A stretch of DNA of 64,000 nt. Source: JACDCA01 sp963810305. GTDB lineage: Bacteria; Acidobacteriota; Vicinamibacteria; Vicinamibacterales; 2-12-FULL-66-21. Made by a program: the position numbers and the translations under genes. Every line of letters begins with the position of its first letter. Positions within the stretch are counted from its first letter, which is position 1. Below, in pieces: positions 8,708 through 18,068 of this stretch. The stretch spans positions 558,001 through 622,000 of the forward strand of contig CAWEMY010000011.1 in assembly GCA_963810305.1 (NCBI GenBank), written 5' to 3'. Below the pieces are notes generated by a model. It did not search any database. It was given only the letters and a program-made list of their open reading frames with translations, and was not told where the DNA came from.

Positions 8708-9556
8708 TCACTTCCTCCGCTCCGGCAGCCGCCGCTGCGACGGGCCGTCGTACAGATGATCCTTGGGATCGATCTGGCGCATCGGGTGGCAGCGCTCTGA
8801 CTCCTCGCGCGCCTGCGCCGCGATCCCGGGCACGCGCGAGATGATGAACAACGCGTTGGCCACGATCGGTGGTATGCCGAGGTCGCCGCAGACCGCGGCG
8901 ATGGCGCCATCGACGTTGACCGGCAGGGGCTTCCCGGTCTGCTGTCGTTCTGCCAGCGTCATCTCCACGGCGCGGATCATCTGCACGTGGTGCCCTTCGA
9001 CCTCGAGTTCGAGCGCCATCTGAAACAGCCGTGCGGCGCGCGGATCCCGCGTGTGAAACCGGTGGCCGAAACCGGGGATCCCTTCGTCGCTCTGCAGGCA
9101 CCGCTCGACGATCTGGTCGGCGGCGTCGTGGTAGGAGGCCCCGTTTCTCACCAGCTCGAGACCTGAATCGAGGACGCCCATACACGCCTCGATGTCGCCG
9201 CCATGGAACCGGCCGAATCCGAGGACGCCGGCCGCGACGCAGGCGCGAAGCGGTGCGCCGGTCGTTGCCGTGTTGCGCGCCGCGAGCGTCGATGGCGGTG
9301 TCGCACCGTGATCGATGAACGACACCAGCATCGCCTCCATCAGGCTGCCGATCGCCGGTGACGGTACTTCGCCCATGAACAGCAGGTAGATCGCCTCGCC
9401 GAAGGTGAGGCGCCCCATCATTTCGTCCAGCGGATAACCGCGCACCAGGATCTTGTTCGGCTCGATGCAGGTCAGCGCGGTGCGCCACTTCCCGTCGGAG
9501 GTTCGCCTGGTCGAGCGGCGTTCGACCACGGGGGCGCTATTGGCTTTTTCAGTCAT
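8708..9556 (-). CDS. Citryl-CoA lyase (citrate synthase family)
   Basis: This 282-residue member of the citrate synthase fold is shorter than true citrate synthase (about 400 residues). It has the small-domain motif GIPGFGHRFHTRDPRA and PVNVDGAIAAVCGDLG. The size and motifs fit citryl-CoA lyase, which would cleave citryl-CoA to acetyl-CoA and oxaloacetate; acting with citrate in the reverse direction is possible. GGAGG precedes the ATG. It starts 14 bases after upp on the same strand, an arrangement with no obvious pathway link. Confidence 0.75.
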   Translation of the reverse strand: MTEKANSAPVVERRSTRRTSDGKWRTALTCIEPNKILVRGYPLDEMMGRLTFGEAIYLLFMGEVPSPAIGSLMEAMLVSFIDHGATPPSTLAARNTATTGAPLRACVAAGVLGFGRFHGGDIEACMGVLDSGLELVRNGASYHDAADQIVERCLQSDEGIPGFGHRFHTRDPRAARLFQMALELEVEGHHVQMIRAVEMTLAERQQTGKPLPVNVDGAIAAVCGDLGIPPIVANALFIISRVPGIAAQAREESERCHPMRQIDPKDHLYDGPSQRRLPERRK

Positions 9557-9570
9557 GGACGGGCCTCCGT

Positions 9571-10210
9571 TCAGTGCGTCCCGTAGAGACGGTCGCCGAA
9601 ATCCCCCAACCCCGGCACGATGAACTTGTGGTCGTTGAGCCGCTGGTCGACCACCGGCGTGTAAATGTGGACGTCGGGGTGATGGCGCTCGACCAGCGCG
9701 ATCCCCTCCGGCGCCGCGACGATGCAGATCATGCGCGCGCCGCGGGCACCGACTTCGCGCAGCATGTCGAGGGCGACGACCGCGCTGCCCCCGGTTGCCA
9801 GCATCGGATCGATCATCAGCACGAAGCTGTCGTGCAGATCCTTCGGCAGCTTCGAATAGTACTTCGATGCGACCGCCGTGATCTCATCGCGCTGGAGCCC
9901 GATATGGCCGACCCGGGCGGTCGGAATCAACTCGAGGACGGCGTCCAGCATCCCCAGCCCGGCGCGAAGCACCGGTACCACGACGACGTCGCTGGTGATT
10001 CGACGTCCTTCTGCCGGTCCCAGCGGCGAGGTGACGGTCACCCGTGCGGCACGAAAGGTCCTTCGTCGCCTCGGCCGCGAGGAGCAGGCTGATACGCACC
10101 GCCATCCGCCGGAAGAGCTCGGGCGGCGTCGTTGCGTCTCTTAGAATCGTCAGCGCATCGTGGACCAGCGGATGTTCGACCAGATGAACGGGCACGCCGA
10201 CACTATACAT
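9571..10210 (-). CDS. upp: Uracil phosphoribosyltransferase, frameshifted in this sequence
   Basis: The enzyme makes UMP from uracil and PRPP in pyrimidine salvage. The N-terminal part (VHLVEHPLVHDALTILRD) and the rest (VVPVLRAGLGMLDAVLELIP; PRPP loop MIDPMLATGGSA; C-terminal PGLGDFGDRLYGT) are in different frames. They join perfectly if one G is removed from the GGG run at 10041-10043 (plus-strand CCC), giving a protein of normal length. ATG 10210 or GTG 10195 may be the start. A sequencing error is more likely than a real mutation. Confidence 0.88.
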
Positions 10211-10312
10211 TCATCGGTTCATCGACCGATCGGCCTATCGGCTCATCGACGCGATAGACCGATCGGCCGATGGATGGACCGATGGGCCGATAGATCGATA
10301 GAATCGTCAGCT
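10211..10312. repeat. Inverted octamer array C, unit CCGATCGG
   Basis: Copies of the self-complementary octamer CCGATCGG and variants (CCTATCGG, CCGATGGG, CTCATCGA) fill the whole gap between the divergent upp and amidohydrolase genes. The left block (about 10211-10250) is complementary to the right block (about 10251-10308). Because the unit itself is a palindrome, many alternative pairings are possible. Both promoters would have to lie in or next to it. Confidence 0.8.
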
Positions 10313-10313
10313 C

Positions 10314-11700
10314 ATGCGATTCTCGATGTATGCGTCGCTCGCGGGCCTCCTGTCGCTCACCGGTTTTCAGGGGCCGCAGCAGGTCGACCTGATCGTGTAC
10401 AACGCGATCGTCGTGACCATGGATCCCGCGGGGCGGGTACTCCCGCGCGGGGCGGTCGCCATCACCGGGCGCGACATCACTGCGGTGGAACCCGCGGAAG
10501 CGATTGCATCACGCTACACGGCGAAAGAAACGCTCGATGCCGGCGGCCAGATCGTTCTCCCCGGCTTGATCAACACCCACACACACGCGGCGATGGTCCT
10601 CTATCGCGGCCTCGCTGACGACCTCGCTCTGATGGAATGGCTCGAGAAGTACATCTTCCCGGCGGAAGGCGAAGACTGTATCCCCCGAGTTCGTGCGGGC
10701 CGGAACGCAGCTCGCGGCGTTGGAGATGATCCAATCGGGGACGACGACCTATACGGACATGTATTACTTCGAGGAGGAGGTTGCGCGCACGACGAAGGCG
10801 GCCGGCCTCCGCGGCGTGCTCGGCCAGACCGTCATCCAGTTTCCGGTCGCGGACGCGCAAACGCCCGCCGAGGCGCTGACCCGCAGTGAAGCGTTTCTGA
10901 AGGAATTCGCAAACGACGAGTTGATCGTCCCGGCGCTCGCCCCCCATTCGATGTATACGCTCGACCGCGCCACGCTGAATGCGGTCAGGGCACTGGCCGA
11001 CCGCTACAAGGCGCCGGTCCTCATTCACCTGGCCGAGACTGCGGCGGAATCGAAAACCTCGATGACCCGCCACAAGGTGTCCCCCACGCAGTATCTGGAA
11101 TCGATCGGATTCTGGGGTCCGCGGACTCTGGCCGCCCATGGCGTGTGGCTCAGCGCGCCCGACATCCAGATCCTCGCTCGCCGGAAGGTCAGCGTCTCGC
11201 ACAACCCGGAGAGCAACATGAAGCTGGCGAGCGGGACCGCCAAGGTGCCTGCGCTCCAGCGCGCGGGCGTGACCGTTGGCCTCGGCACCGATGGGGCCGC
11301 CAGCAACAACGACCTGGACATGTTCGAGGCGATGAGGCAAGCCGCATTCCTCCACAAGCTCACTTCGAACGATTCGCGGACACTCCCGGCGAAGACTGCC
11401 CTGGCGATGGCCACGATCGACGGCGCGCGCGCACTTGGTATTGCCGGGCAGGTGGGCTCGCTCGAGGCGGGCAAACGCGCGGATATCATCGTGGTATCGG
11501 TCGCGGGGGCACGACAGACGCCGATGTACGATCCACTGTCACACCTCGTGTATGTCACGCGAGGAGATGACGTCACGAGCACGATCGTGAACGGAAAGGT
11601 GCTGATGCGCGACCGCAAGGTACTCACGCTGGACGAAGCCGACGTCATCAAAGAAGCCAACGGTTTCGCCGCCAAGGTCAGGGCGGCCGTTGCCAAATGA
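10314..11700 (+). CDS. mtaD: MTA/SAH deaminase-type amidohydrolase, frameshifted in this sequence
   Basis: This amidohydrolase belongs to the 5-methylthioadenosine/S-adenosylhomocysteine deaminase group. It carries the metal motifs NTHTHAAM, LAPHS, HLAET and LGTDGAASNN. The first 120 residues and the rest are in different frames; removing one G near 10668 gives a continuous FPAEAKTVSPEFVRAGT. An unusual hydrophobic N terminus (MRFSMYASLAGLLSLTG) may be a signal peptide, which would place the enzyme outside the cytoplasm. The substrate could also be a related purine or guanine compound. Confidence 0.8.
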
Positions 11701-11710
11701 GGCCGCATCG

Positions 11711-12229
11711 ATGAACGCGCTTCTGGAATCGTCGGCAATCCAGTCCCGTGTGCGGGAGCTGGCGGCGCAAATCGAGGGGGACTATCCCGCCGATGACGAG
11801 ATCCACCTGGTTGGTGTCCTCAAGGGAGGTTTCGTCTTCATGGCCGATCTGATTCGGTCGATGACGACTCGTGTGTCGCTCGATTTCATCGCAGTATCGA
11901 GCTACGGTGCGGGGACGAAGTCCTCGGGCGAAGTTCGCTTCCAAAAGGATCTGGACACGAGTCTCGAGGATCGTCACGTCATCATCGTCGAAGACATCGT
12001 CGACACTGGATTGACGCTGAAGTACCTGCAGGACGTTCTGCGCAAACGCGCCCCGCGAACCCTCAAGACGGCGTGCCTGCTCAGTAAGCCCTCCCGGCGC
12101 AAAGTCGAGGTGCCGGTTGAGTACATCGGGTTCACGATCGAAGACCGGTTCGTGGTCGGATACGGACTCGATTACGGTGAGAAGTACCGGAACCTGCCAT
12201 ATATCGCGGTGCTCGACGAGGGGGGCTAG
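11711..12229 (+). CDS. hpt: Hypoxanthine phosphoribosyltransferase
   Basis: This purine-salvage enzyme makes IMP or GMP from hypoxanthine or guanine and PRPP. The 172-residue protein has LVGVLKGGFVFMADLIR, the PRPP-binding VIIVEDIVDTGLTL and FVVGYGLDYGEKYRNLPYI, all typical. ATG 11711 is chosen over an in-frame start at 11690 because it fits family length and clears the previous stop. With upp and the deaminase it makes a small nucleobase-salvage neighbourhood. Confidence 0.93.
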   Translation: MNALLESSAIQSRVRELAAQIEGDYPADDEIHLVGVLKGGFVFMADLIRSMTTRVSLDFIAVSSYGAGTKSSGEVRFQKDLDTSLEDRHVIIVEDIVDTGLTLKYLQDVLRKRAPRTLKTACLLSKPSRRKVEVPVEYIGFTIEDRFVVGYGLDYGEKYRNLPYIAVLDEGG

Positions 12230-12230
12230 G

Positions 12231-12300
12231 CCGGACTAGGGGACTAGGGGCTTCCGCCTTCGCGCAAAGCGCTTCGGCGGACAAGCGGGGCTCGGGAAAC
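12231..12300. repeat. Short GGACTAG array D and a REP-like hairpin
   Basis: GGACTAG occurs twice just after the hpt stop (12233-12248). A 29-nt imperfect palindrome (12253-12281; TCCGCC at one end, GGCGGA at the other, inner CGC-AAA-GCG) follows, then GGGAAAC twice. The palindrome resembles the one at 37547-37574. The gap has no coding potential and separates hpt from rpiB. Confidence 0.55.
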
Positions 12301-12336
12301 GGGAAACGGAGTAAACAGAGTAAGAAGTGAGGATCA

Positions 12337-12978
12337 TTGAAGCGGTTTGACATCATTACCGAGGCGGATGCGCGCACGATCGATATCGGGGCGAGCGTCG
12401 AGCTGGCCCGAGGCGGGCACGTGACTCCGTTGGCGAAAGACACGCTGGCGGCGCGGCGCGTGACGGTACTTCCGGCCGGAGCCGCCGATCCAAACCTGCC
12501 GGCGGATCTCGCGCCAGTCGCCGACATCCGCCGTGTCGCGATCGGCAACGATCACACGGGGATCGCGATGAAGAAGGCGCTGGTGCAGTACCTGCGCGGC
12601 CGCGCGCTGGCCGTGACCGATCTTGGCACCGACACCACCGAAGCTGTCGATTACCCTGATGTGGCTGCGCGCGTGGCGAGGGCCGTAGCGCGGGGCGAGG
12701 CGGACGCGGGAATCGTGATCGACGGAGCCGGCATCGGATCGGCCATCGCGGCGAACAAGGTGCGAGGGATCCGCGCGGCGATGTGCACCGACGAAACGAT
12801 TGCCCGATACTCACGTGAGCACAACGGCGCCAACGTCATGACACTCGGCTCCACGCTCCTGCCCGATCACGCGACTGCGATCCGCCTGGTCGAGGTCTGG
12901 CTCGGGACCCCTATGCGGGAGGCGCGTTACATCCGGCGGCTCCTGAAGATCCGCCGCCTCGAACAAGCCTCGGACTGA
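12337..12978 (+). CDS. rpiB: RpiB/LacAB-family sugar-phosphate isomerase with EutQ-like N-terminal extension
   Basis: The 213-residue protein has a 65-residue extension (including GGHVTPLAKDTLAARRVTVLP, like segments of microcompartment EutQ/EutT-type proteins). The RpiB domain follows (IGNDHTGIAMK, GIGSAIAANKVRGIRAA, REHNGANVMTLG). The usual catalytic Cys of RpiB (CGTGIG) is replaced by Asp (IDGAGIG), so the reaction may differ from classic ribose-5-phosphate isomerisation. TTG 12337 follows GTGAGGA. deoC begins one base after its stop. This enzyme pair is the core of sugar-phosphate-utilising microcompartment loci. Confidence 0.8.
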   Translation: MKRFDIITEADARTIDIGASVELARGGHVTPLAKDTLAARRVTVLPAGAADPNLPADLAPVADIRRVAIGNDHTGIAMKKALVQYLRGRALAVTDLGTDTTEAVDYPDVAARVARAVARGEADAGIVIDGAGIGSAIAANKVRGIRAAMCTDETIARYSREHNGANVMTLGSTLLPDHATAIRLVEVWLGTPMREARYIRRLLKIRRLEQASD

Positions 12979-12979
12979 C

Positions 12980-13864
12980 GTGCTCAATCCTCAGGACCTT
13001 CACCGGCTCATCGAAATGATCACCGAGGAGGTGGTGGCCGCGCAGCGCGCGGCCACATCGTCGGGTCCCTGCGCGTGCCATGCGGTCCGATCCGATTGCT
13101 GCCCGGATCGCCTGCGGACGGTGGTCGACGCGGGAGCCACACGGCTCGGCCTCCACGCGACGGGAGGAGCGACGGAGGGAGTCTCGGGGATGATCGATCA
13201 CACGCTGCTGAAACCCGATGCGACACGCGATGAGATCGACCAGTTGTGCCGGGAGGCGGCGGAGTTCCACTTCGCAACCGTCTGCGTCAATCCCGCCTGG
13301 GTGGCGCGTGCGGCCGCAAATCTCCGCGGCAGTGGCGTCGGTGTCTGTTCGGTCGTCGGTTTCCCGCTCGGGGCGACGACGGCCGACGTGAAGCAGTACG
13401 AAACGCGGCGCGCAATCTACGACGGCGCGACCGAGATCGACATGGTCATCAACGTCGGCGCCTTGAAGTCGGGAGATCTTCGCACGGTCGAGCGCGACAT
13501 CGAAGCGGTGGTCGATCCGTGCCGCCAGTGTGGCGTCATCACCAAGGTCATCATCGAGGCGGCGCTGCTCACCGACGAAGAGAAGATCACCGCATCCACG
13601 CTGAGCAAGGCGGCGGGTGCGGATTTCGTGAAGACCTCCACCGGCTTCGGGCCGGGTGGCGCCACCGCGGCGGATGTCGCGCTGCTGCGGCGCGTGGTCG
13701 GTGCAGAGATGGGGGTCAAAGCTGCCGGCGGCGTTCGCGATCTCGCAGGGCTGAAGACAATGGTCGCCGCCGGCGCAAGTCGAGTCGGCGCCAGCGCCGG
13801 GGTCAAGATCGTTCAAGAGTCGCAGGGGCAGAAGGGGACCTCGCAGCCGGCGGCCGGCTACTGA
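12980..13864 (+). CDS. deoC: Deoxyribose-phosphate aldolase with encapsulation-like N-terminal helix
   Basis: DeoC cleaves deoxyribose-5-phosphate to glyceraldehyde-3-phosphate and acetaldehyde. The core has IDHTLLKPDAT, the Schiff-base lysine in VKTSTGFGPGGAT and the second lysine in VKAAGGVRD. The 294 residues exceed the usual 220-260. The extra N terminus is an amphipathic helix (LNPQDLHRLIEMITEEVV), then a Cys-rich linker (CACH, CC). Such helices serve as encapsulation peptides in bacterial microcompartments. No shell protein gene is in the window. The 3' end overlaps the convergent mscS gene by 62 bases. Confidence 0.87.
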   Translation: MLNPQDLHRLIEMITEEVVAAQRAATSSGPCACHAVRSDCCPDRLRTVVDAGATRLGLHATGGATEGVSGMIDHTLLKPDATRDEIDQLCREAAEFHFATVCVNPAWVARAAANLRGSGVGVCSVVGFPLGATTADVKQYETRRAIYDGATEIDMVINVGALKSGDLRTVERDIEAVVDPCRQCGVITKVIIEAALLTDEEKITASTLSKAAGADFVKTSTGFGPGGATAADVALLRRVVGAEMGVKAAGGVRDLAGLKTMVAAGASRVGASAGVKIVQESQGQKGTSQPAAGY

Positions 13865-14983
13865 CATCCCGGTCCGGCCTGATCGCCGGTGTCGGGATGT
13901 CGATGCCGTGCTCCTCGAACGCGATCAGGATCCTCCGTCGCAACTCGCGCCCGACTTCCCACTGTTTTGACGGCACTGTTTTGATCCGCAGCTTCAGCTG
14001 CGCGCACCAGTCGGCAAACGCGTCCACGCCCATGATCTCGAGAGGCTCGAGGATCAACGGGCTGAATCGGTCGTCGCGCTGCAACTCCTCGCCGACCGAG
14101 CGGAGCACTGCCGCCGCGCGATCCGGATTGTCGCTATAGGAGAGACCGAGATTGATGACGTAGTAGGAGTATTCCTTGCTGCGATTCGCGAGCGTGTTGA
14201 TGGCGCCGTTCGGAAAAACGTGGACCGTCCCCTCGACGTCCCGCAGCACGATCGTCCTCAGGTGGATCGCCTCGACGAGCCCGGCCGTGCCGTTGATCGC
14301 GGCGGAGTCACCGACGCGTACCTGGTCCTCGAGGATCAGGAAGAAGCCGCTGATGATGTCCCGCACGAGCGTCTGCGCGCCGAAGCCGATCGGCAAGTCC
14401 GACGATGCCGGCGCCGGTGAGGACCGGTGCGATATCGAGACCCAGCTCCCGCAGGATCATGAGCGCCGCGATCCCGACGATCAGCGCGATGGCAGCGTTC
14501 CTGATCAGCGAGCCGAGTGTCCGGGCACGCTTCGCTCGCTCGAGCGCATCGTGGCCAGTGCCGAGATTCAACTGATGCTCGAACCGGCGGACAAACAGTG
14601 CGGACATGCGGACCAGCGCGTAGGCGAGTGCCGCGATCAGCAGCACCCGCAGCCCTGAGCTGAAGCTCCACACCATCAATGTTCTGAGGCGAACGCCCGT
14701 CCGCGGGTGCAGCCCCGCGAGCTCCAGGATGGGGACGATCAGCAGCGCGAGGACCAGGATGAACGTCGACGCGCCGATCAGACGGAGCGGGCCGCGCACC
14801 GCGGGACTGGATGGCGCGAGCGTATCCCCGAGCATTGCGCGCATGCCCCGTGCGGCAAGCCGTCGCACCGTGCGCGCGACCACCCAAGCGACGACGAACG
14901 CTGCGCGTGAACGCGAGTACCAGATTCTGCCAATCCGTCGGCGGATCGAAGGCGCGCTGAAACAGTGCCGAAAGCTGGTCCAT
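13803..14983 (-). CDS. MscS-family mechanosensitive channel, frameshifted in this sequence
   Basis: Three frames assemble into one channel protein. The N terminus starts at ATG 14983 (MDQLSALFQRAFDPP), a middle part has three membrane helices (RLIGASTFILVLALLIVPIL and others), and the C-terminal part has GFGAQTLVRDIISGFFLILED and FPNGAINTLANRS. The last two are the TM3 pore/beta-domain signature of MscS. Shifts are near 14910 and 14392. It would release solutes on osmotic downshock. It is last in a minus-strand series after the two-component genes. Confidence 0.85.
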
Positions 14984-15033
14984 GAATGCCGTCGAGAATA
15001 GCAGAAGTGTTGACGCGTGCCGCCCGCGTCGAG

Positions 15034-16401
15034 CTACACGGCGCGAGCTTCCGCGGACGCCAACACCTGGATAGGCATCCGCAGGCTGGCGCGGCAGCCG
15101 CGCCTGTCCGTACGATTCGCGAGGTGCAGCGTGCCGCCGTGCGCCTCCGCGATCTGCCGGCTGAGGACGAGACCGATCCCGGAGCCTCCCGGTTTGGTCG
15201 TGAAGAATGGCACGAAGAGGTTCCCGGTATTCGACAGTCCGGGCCCCTCGTCTTCCACCCACAATTCGAGCGACTGTGTGCCGGGCACTCGATCCCAGCC
15301 CACGGTTACGCTGCCGCCCGTTTCTCTCACCGCATCCACGGCGTTGCTAATCAGGTTGATGAGGAGTTGCTCGAGCTGATCGCCGTCGGCCTGAATCGTC
15401 ATGGGCGGACCCGCGGCGAGGCCGATGTGGTGGGCTTTCTCGAGCGTGACGACGCGATCGACAAACGACGCGACATTGAGCTGAGTGAGCTTGGGAGGCG
15501 GCAGCTTGGCCAGCCTCGCGTAGGCACTCATGAATCGACTCAACGATTCTGACCGGGAGGCGATGACGCCAAGGCCACGCTGAACATCGTCCCGCCAGTC
15601 GGGCGGCGGAGGCTCGCGCTCGATGATCGAGGCCAGGCTGCCGGCGATGGACTTGATCGGCGCGAGCGAGTTATTCATCTCGTGACCGATGACCCGGATC
15701 AGACGCTGGAAGGCCTGCCGCTCTTCTTCTCGCAGCGGACGACTCAAATCCGAGAGCACGAGCAGCTCGTGGGGCCGTCCCCCTTGCCGGAACTGACTGC
15801 GCCGCACTTCCCATCGCCCCGCGCCGGCGGGGAACGCCGTGTTGATGACGCGTGGGGCAGCACCGGTGAGGTAGTCATCGAGGGCGATCTCGTCGGCGCG
15901 GCGGCCGAGCAGACGTTCTGCGGGTAACGCGAGCAACCGCGCGCCGGCGCGATTGACGAATTTCAGGATGGCGGTTTCATCAAAGGTGAACACCGCGACG
16001 TCGATTTCAGCCATCACTTTGCGCAGCAGCGTTGTGGCTTCCAGCGCATCGAGGCGCTGATGCCTGAGGGTTTCGACCAGGGCGTTGACTTCGATCATCA
16101 CCTCGCCGAGCGCGTCGCCGCCGCGCGCGCCCCGCGCGCGAATCGAGAAGTCCCCTTCGCCAAGTGCCGCCAGCAGATTCGACAGGGTCTGAAGCGGGAG
16201 CACCACCCGTTCACGAAGCGCGAGCGCGAACCCCAGACAGAAGGTCACGATGAGGACGGTCAGCGTCCACTGGACTTTCGGCGTCGAGTCTCCCGTCCAG
16301 AGAAAAATCAGGGAGATTGCGGCACCGGGCAGGGCCGATCCGAGAGCCATCAACAGGATCCGTCGATCGTGGCTCAGGCGCGGATGGCGTCGAGGGGGCA
16401 T
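15034..16401 (-). CDS. NtrY-like membrane sensor histidine kinase
   Basis: The 455 residues contain two N-terminal membrane helices (about 14-34 and 43-63), a HAMP linker, a PAS-like domain (AEIDVAVFTFDETAILKFVN), a dimerisation domain with the phospho-acceptor His in RVIGHEMNNSLAPIKS, and a full ATPase domain (NLISNAVDAV, VEDEGPGLSN, GGSGIGLVLSRQIAEAHGG). The HEMNN phosphoacceptor box is characteristic of NtrY-type kinases. Its partner is the adjacent NtrC-type regulator, from which it is separated by array E. Confidence 0.9.
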   Translation of the reverse strand: MPPRRHPRLSHDRRILLMALGSALPGAAISLIFLWTGDSTPKVQWTLTVLIVTFCLGFALALRERVVLPLQTLSNLLAALGEGDFSIRARGARGGDALGEVMIEVNALVETLRHQRLDALEATTLLRKVMAEIDVAVFTFDETAILKFVNRAGARLLALPAERLLGRRADEIALDDYLTGAAPRVINTAFPAGAGRWEVRRSQFRQGGRPHELLVLSDLSRPLREEERQAFQRLIRVIGHEMNNSLAPIKSIAGSLASIIEREPPPPDWRDDVQRGLGVIASRSESLSRFMSAYARLAKLPPPKLTQLNVASFVDRVVTLEKAHHIGLAAGPPMTIQADGDQLEQLLINLISNAVDAVRETGGSVTVGWDRVPGTQSLELWVEDEGPGLSNTGNLFVPFFTTKPGGSGIGLVLSRQIAEAHGGTLHLANRTDRRGCRASLRMPIQVLASAEARAV

Positions 16402-16495
16402 TGAAACTATGAACTATGAACTAAGAACGATGAACTCTGAACGATGAACCGGAGAACACAGTGTTCATAGTTCAGAGTTCATAAGTTCATCGTTT
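16402..16495. repeat. Inverted heptamer array E, unit GAACTAT
   Basis: Six near-perfect heptamers of the type GAACTAT/GAACGAT (16404-16449) are followed by a spacer of about 15 nt. Five reverse-complement heptamers (GTTCATA, GTTCAGA, GTTCATC; about 16463-16495) complete the array. It exactly fills the gap between the response-regulator stop and the kinase start, so it would form a long hairpin inside the two-gene transcript. Confidence 0.88.
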
Positions 16496-16496
16496 C

Positions 16497-17894
16497 TCAG
16501 AGTCCGTAGCGCTGGAGTCGGCGATAGAGCGCGCTGCGGCTCAGGCCGAGGGCTTTGGCCGCCTGGCTGACATTACCGTCGTAACGGGTCATCGCCTTCT
16601 TGATCAGGAAGCACTCCACGTCCTCGAGGCTCATGTCTTCGAGGCGGCCGGTGCTTTCCTTCGCGGTGCGCAGGCCGAGATCGATCGGCTTGACCAGCGG
16701 CCCGGCGGCCATCAGCACCGATCGCTCGATGGCGTGATCGAGCTCGCGGACGTTGCCCGGCCACGAGTGCTCGAGCAGCATCTGCATGGCGCCGCTTTCA
16801 AAACCGGTGAGCCGCTTCCGATAACGCTGCGCGTGCTGCCGCAGGAAGTGCTGCGCCAGCAGCGGTGTATCTTCGCGGCGGTCGCGCAGCGGCGGGATGC
16901 GGATCTCGATCGTGTTGAGGCGAAACAGAAGGTCCTGACGAAAGCGTCCGGCCGTTACTTCCTCGGTCAGGTCCGCGTTGGTCGCCGAAATGATCCTCAC
17001 GTCGACGCGCCGGGTCCGTGACGATCCGAGCCTCTCGAATTCACCGGTCTCGATGACCCGCAGCAGCTTCGCCTGCTGGCTCATGGGGACGTTGGCGATC
17101 TCGTCGAGGAACAGCGTCGCCTGGTCGGCGAGCTCGAAGCGCCCGACGCGGTCGGCCTTGGCGTCGGTGAACGCGCCGCGCACGTGCCCGAACAGCTCGC
17201 TCTCGAAAACGCCCTCGGAGACGCCACCGGAATTGACGATGACCATCGGGCGGGAAGCGCGGGTCGACACGGCGTGCAGCGCCCGCGCGACGACCCCCTT
17301 GCCGGTACCGTTTTCGCCGAAGATGAGCACGTTGGCGTCCGACGGACCGACGCGCGAGACGACTTGCAGCACGTTCTGCATCGCGGGGGATTCGGCGACG
17401 ATGCTCGGCATCCCCTCGCCGCGGAGCAGTGAATTCTCCGCCTCGAGCCTTTGCCCTTTGCGCAGGGCCTGGCTCAACTCGATCTGCGTGCGAACGATCG
17501 CCAGGAGGCGGGCGTTGTCCCACGGCTTCTGGATGAAGTCACGGGCGCCGCGGCGCATCGCTTCGACCGCCACCTCGACGCTCCCCCAGGCCGTCATCAC
17601 GACGACCGGCAGTGTCGGATCGATGCCCTGGATGCGGGAGAGCAGGTTGAGCCCCTCTTCGCCCGAAGTGGTGTCGCGGGTGTAGTTCAGGTCGATCAGC
17701 GCGACATCGAATTCGCGCGCTTCTACGGCAGCGAGAACTCCGGCAGGTGAGGACGCGGTTTCGAGCTGCAGCCCCTCGCCCTTGAGAAGCAGGCGCAAAG
17801 CCTCGAGAACGTCGAACTGGTCATCCGCGATGAGGACGCGGGGGGCACCGGCCCTGACGGCATGACGGGCGGGCAGCTCTTGTGTGTGCATCAA
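16497..17894 (-). CDS. Sigma-54-dependent response regulator (NtrC family)
   Basis: The 465-residue protein has a receiver domain (VLIADDQFDVLEAL; phospho-Asp in VALIDLNYTRD), a AAA+ domain and a Fis-type helix-turn-helix (NVSQAAKALGLSRSALYRRL). The AAA+ domain shows Walker A FGENGTGKG, the sigma-54 contact loop GAFTDA, Walker B LFLDEI and the arginine finger region. It would activate sigma-54 promoters when phosphorylated by the kinase downstream. Its neighbours suggest the ABC exporter as a target, but I see no clear -24/-12 element nearby. Confidence 0.93.
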   Translation of the reverse strand: MMHTQELPARHAVRAGAPRVLIADDQFDVLEALRLLLKGEGLQLETASSPAGVLAAVEAREFDVALIDLNYTRDTTSGEEGLNLLSRIQGIDPTLPVVVMTAWGSVEVAVEAMRRGARDFIQKPWDNARLLAIVRTQIELSQALRKGQRLEAENSLLRGEGMPSIVAESPAMQNVLQVVSRVGPSDANVLIFGENGTGKGVVARALHAVSTRASRPMVIVNSGGVSEGVFESELFGHVRGAFTDAKADRVGRFELADQATLFLDEIANVPMSQQAKLLRVIETGEFERLGSSRTRRVDVRIISATNADLTEEVTAGRFRQDLLFRLNTIEIRIPPLRDRREDTPLLAQHFLRQHAQRYRKRLTGFESGAMQMLLEHSWPGNVRELDHAIERSVLMAAGPLVKPIDLGLRTAKESTGRLEDMSLEDVECFLIKKAMTRYDGNVSQAAKALGLSRSALYRRLQRYGL

Positions 17895-17936
17895 TGCTGA
17901 AGGTCGAATTGAACTGTTATGCGGCGCTTGTAATCA

Positions 17937-18062
17937 TTGCCGCATAACGGCGGCGCGCAAAGCGCGCCCGCGAGCCGGGCGGCGCGCGTGGTTTGCGCGC
18001 TGGGGTGGACGGAGCGGCCGGGCTTCGCGAGCGACCGAGCCGGGGTTCGGGGCGGAGCCTCG
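17937..18062. repeat. GC-rich palindromic stretch between ABC ATPase and regulator
   Basis: This non-coding gap contains the perfect hairpin GGCGCGC-AAA-GCGCGCC (about 17951-17967) and further GC-rich palindromic words (GCGCGCGTGGTTTGCGCGC, repeated GAGCGACCGAGC-like words). It lies exactly where the missing permease of the neighbouring ABC system would be expected. Confidence 0.5.
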
Positions 18063-18068
18063 ACTGTC

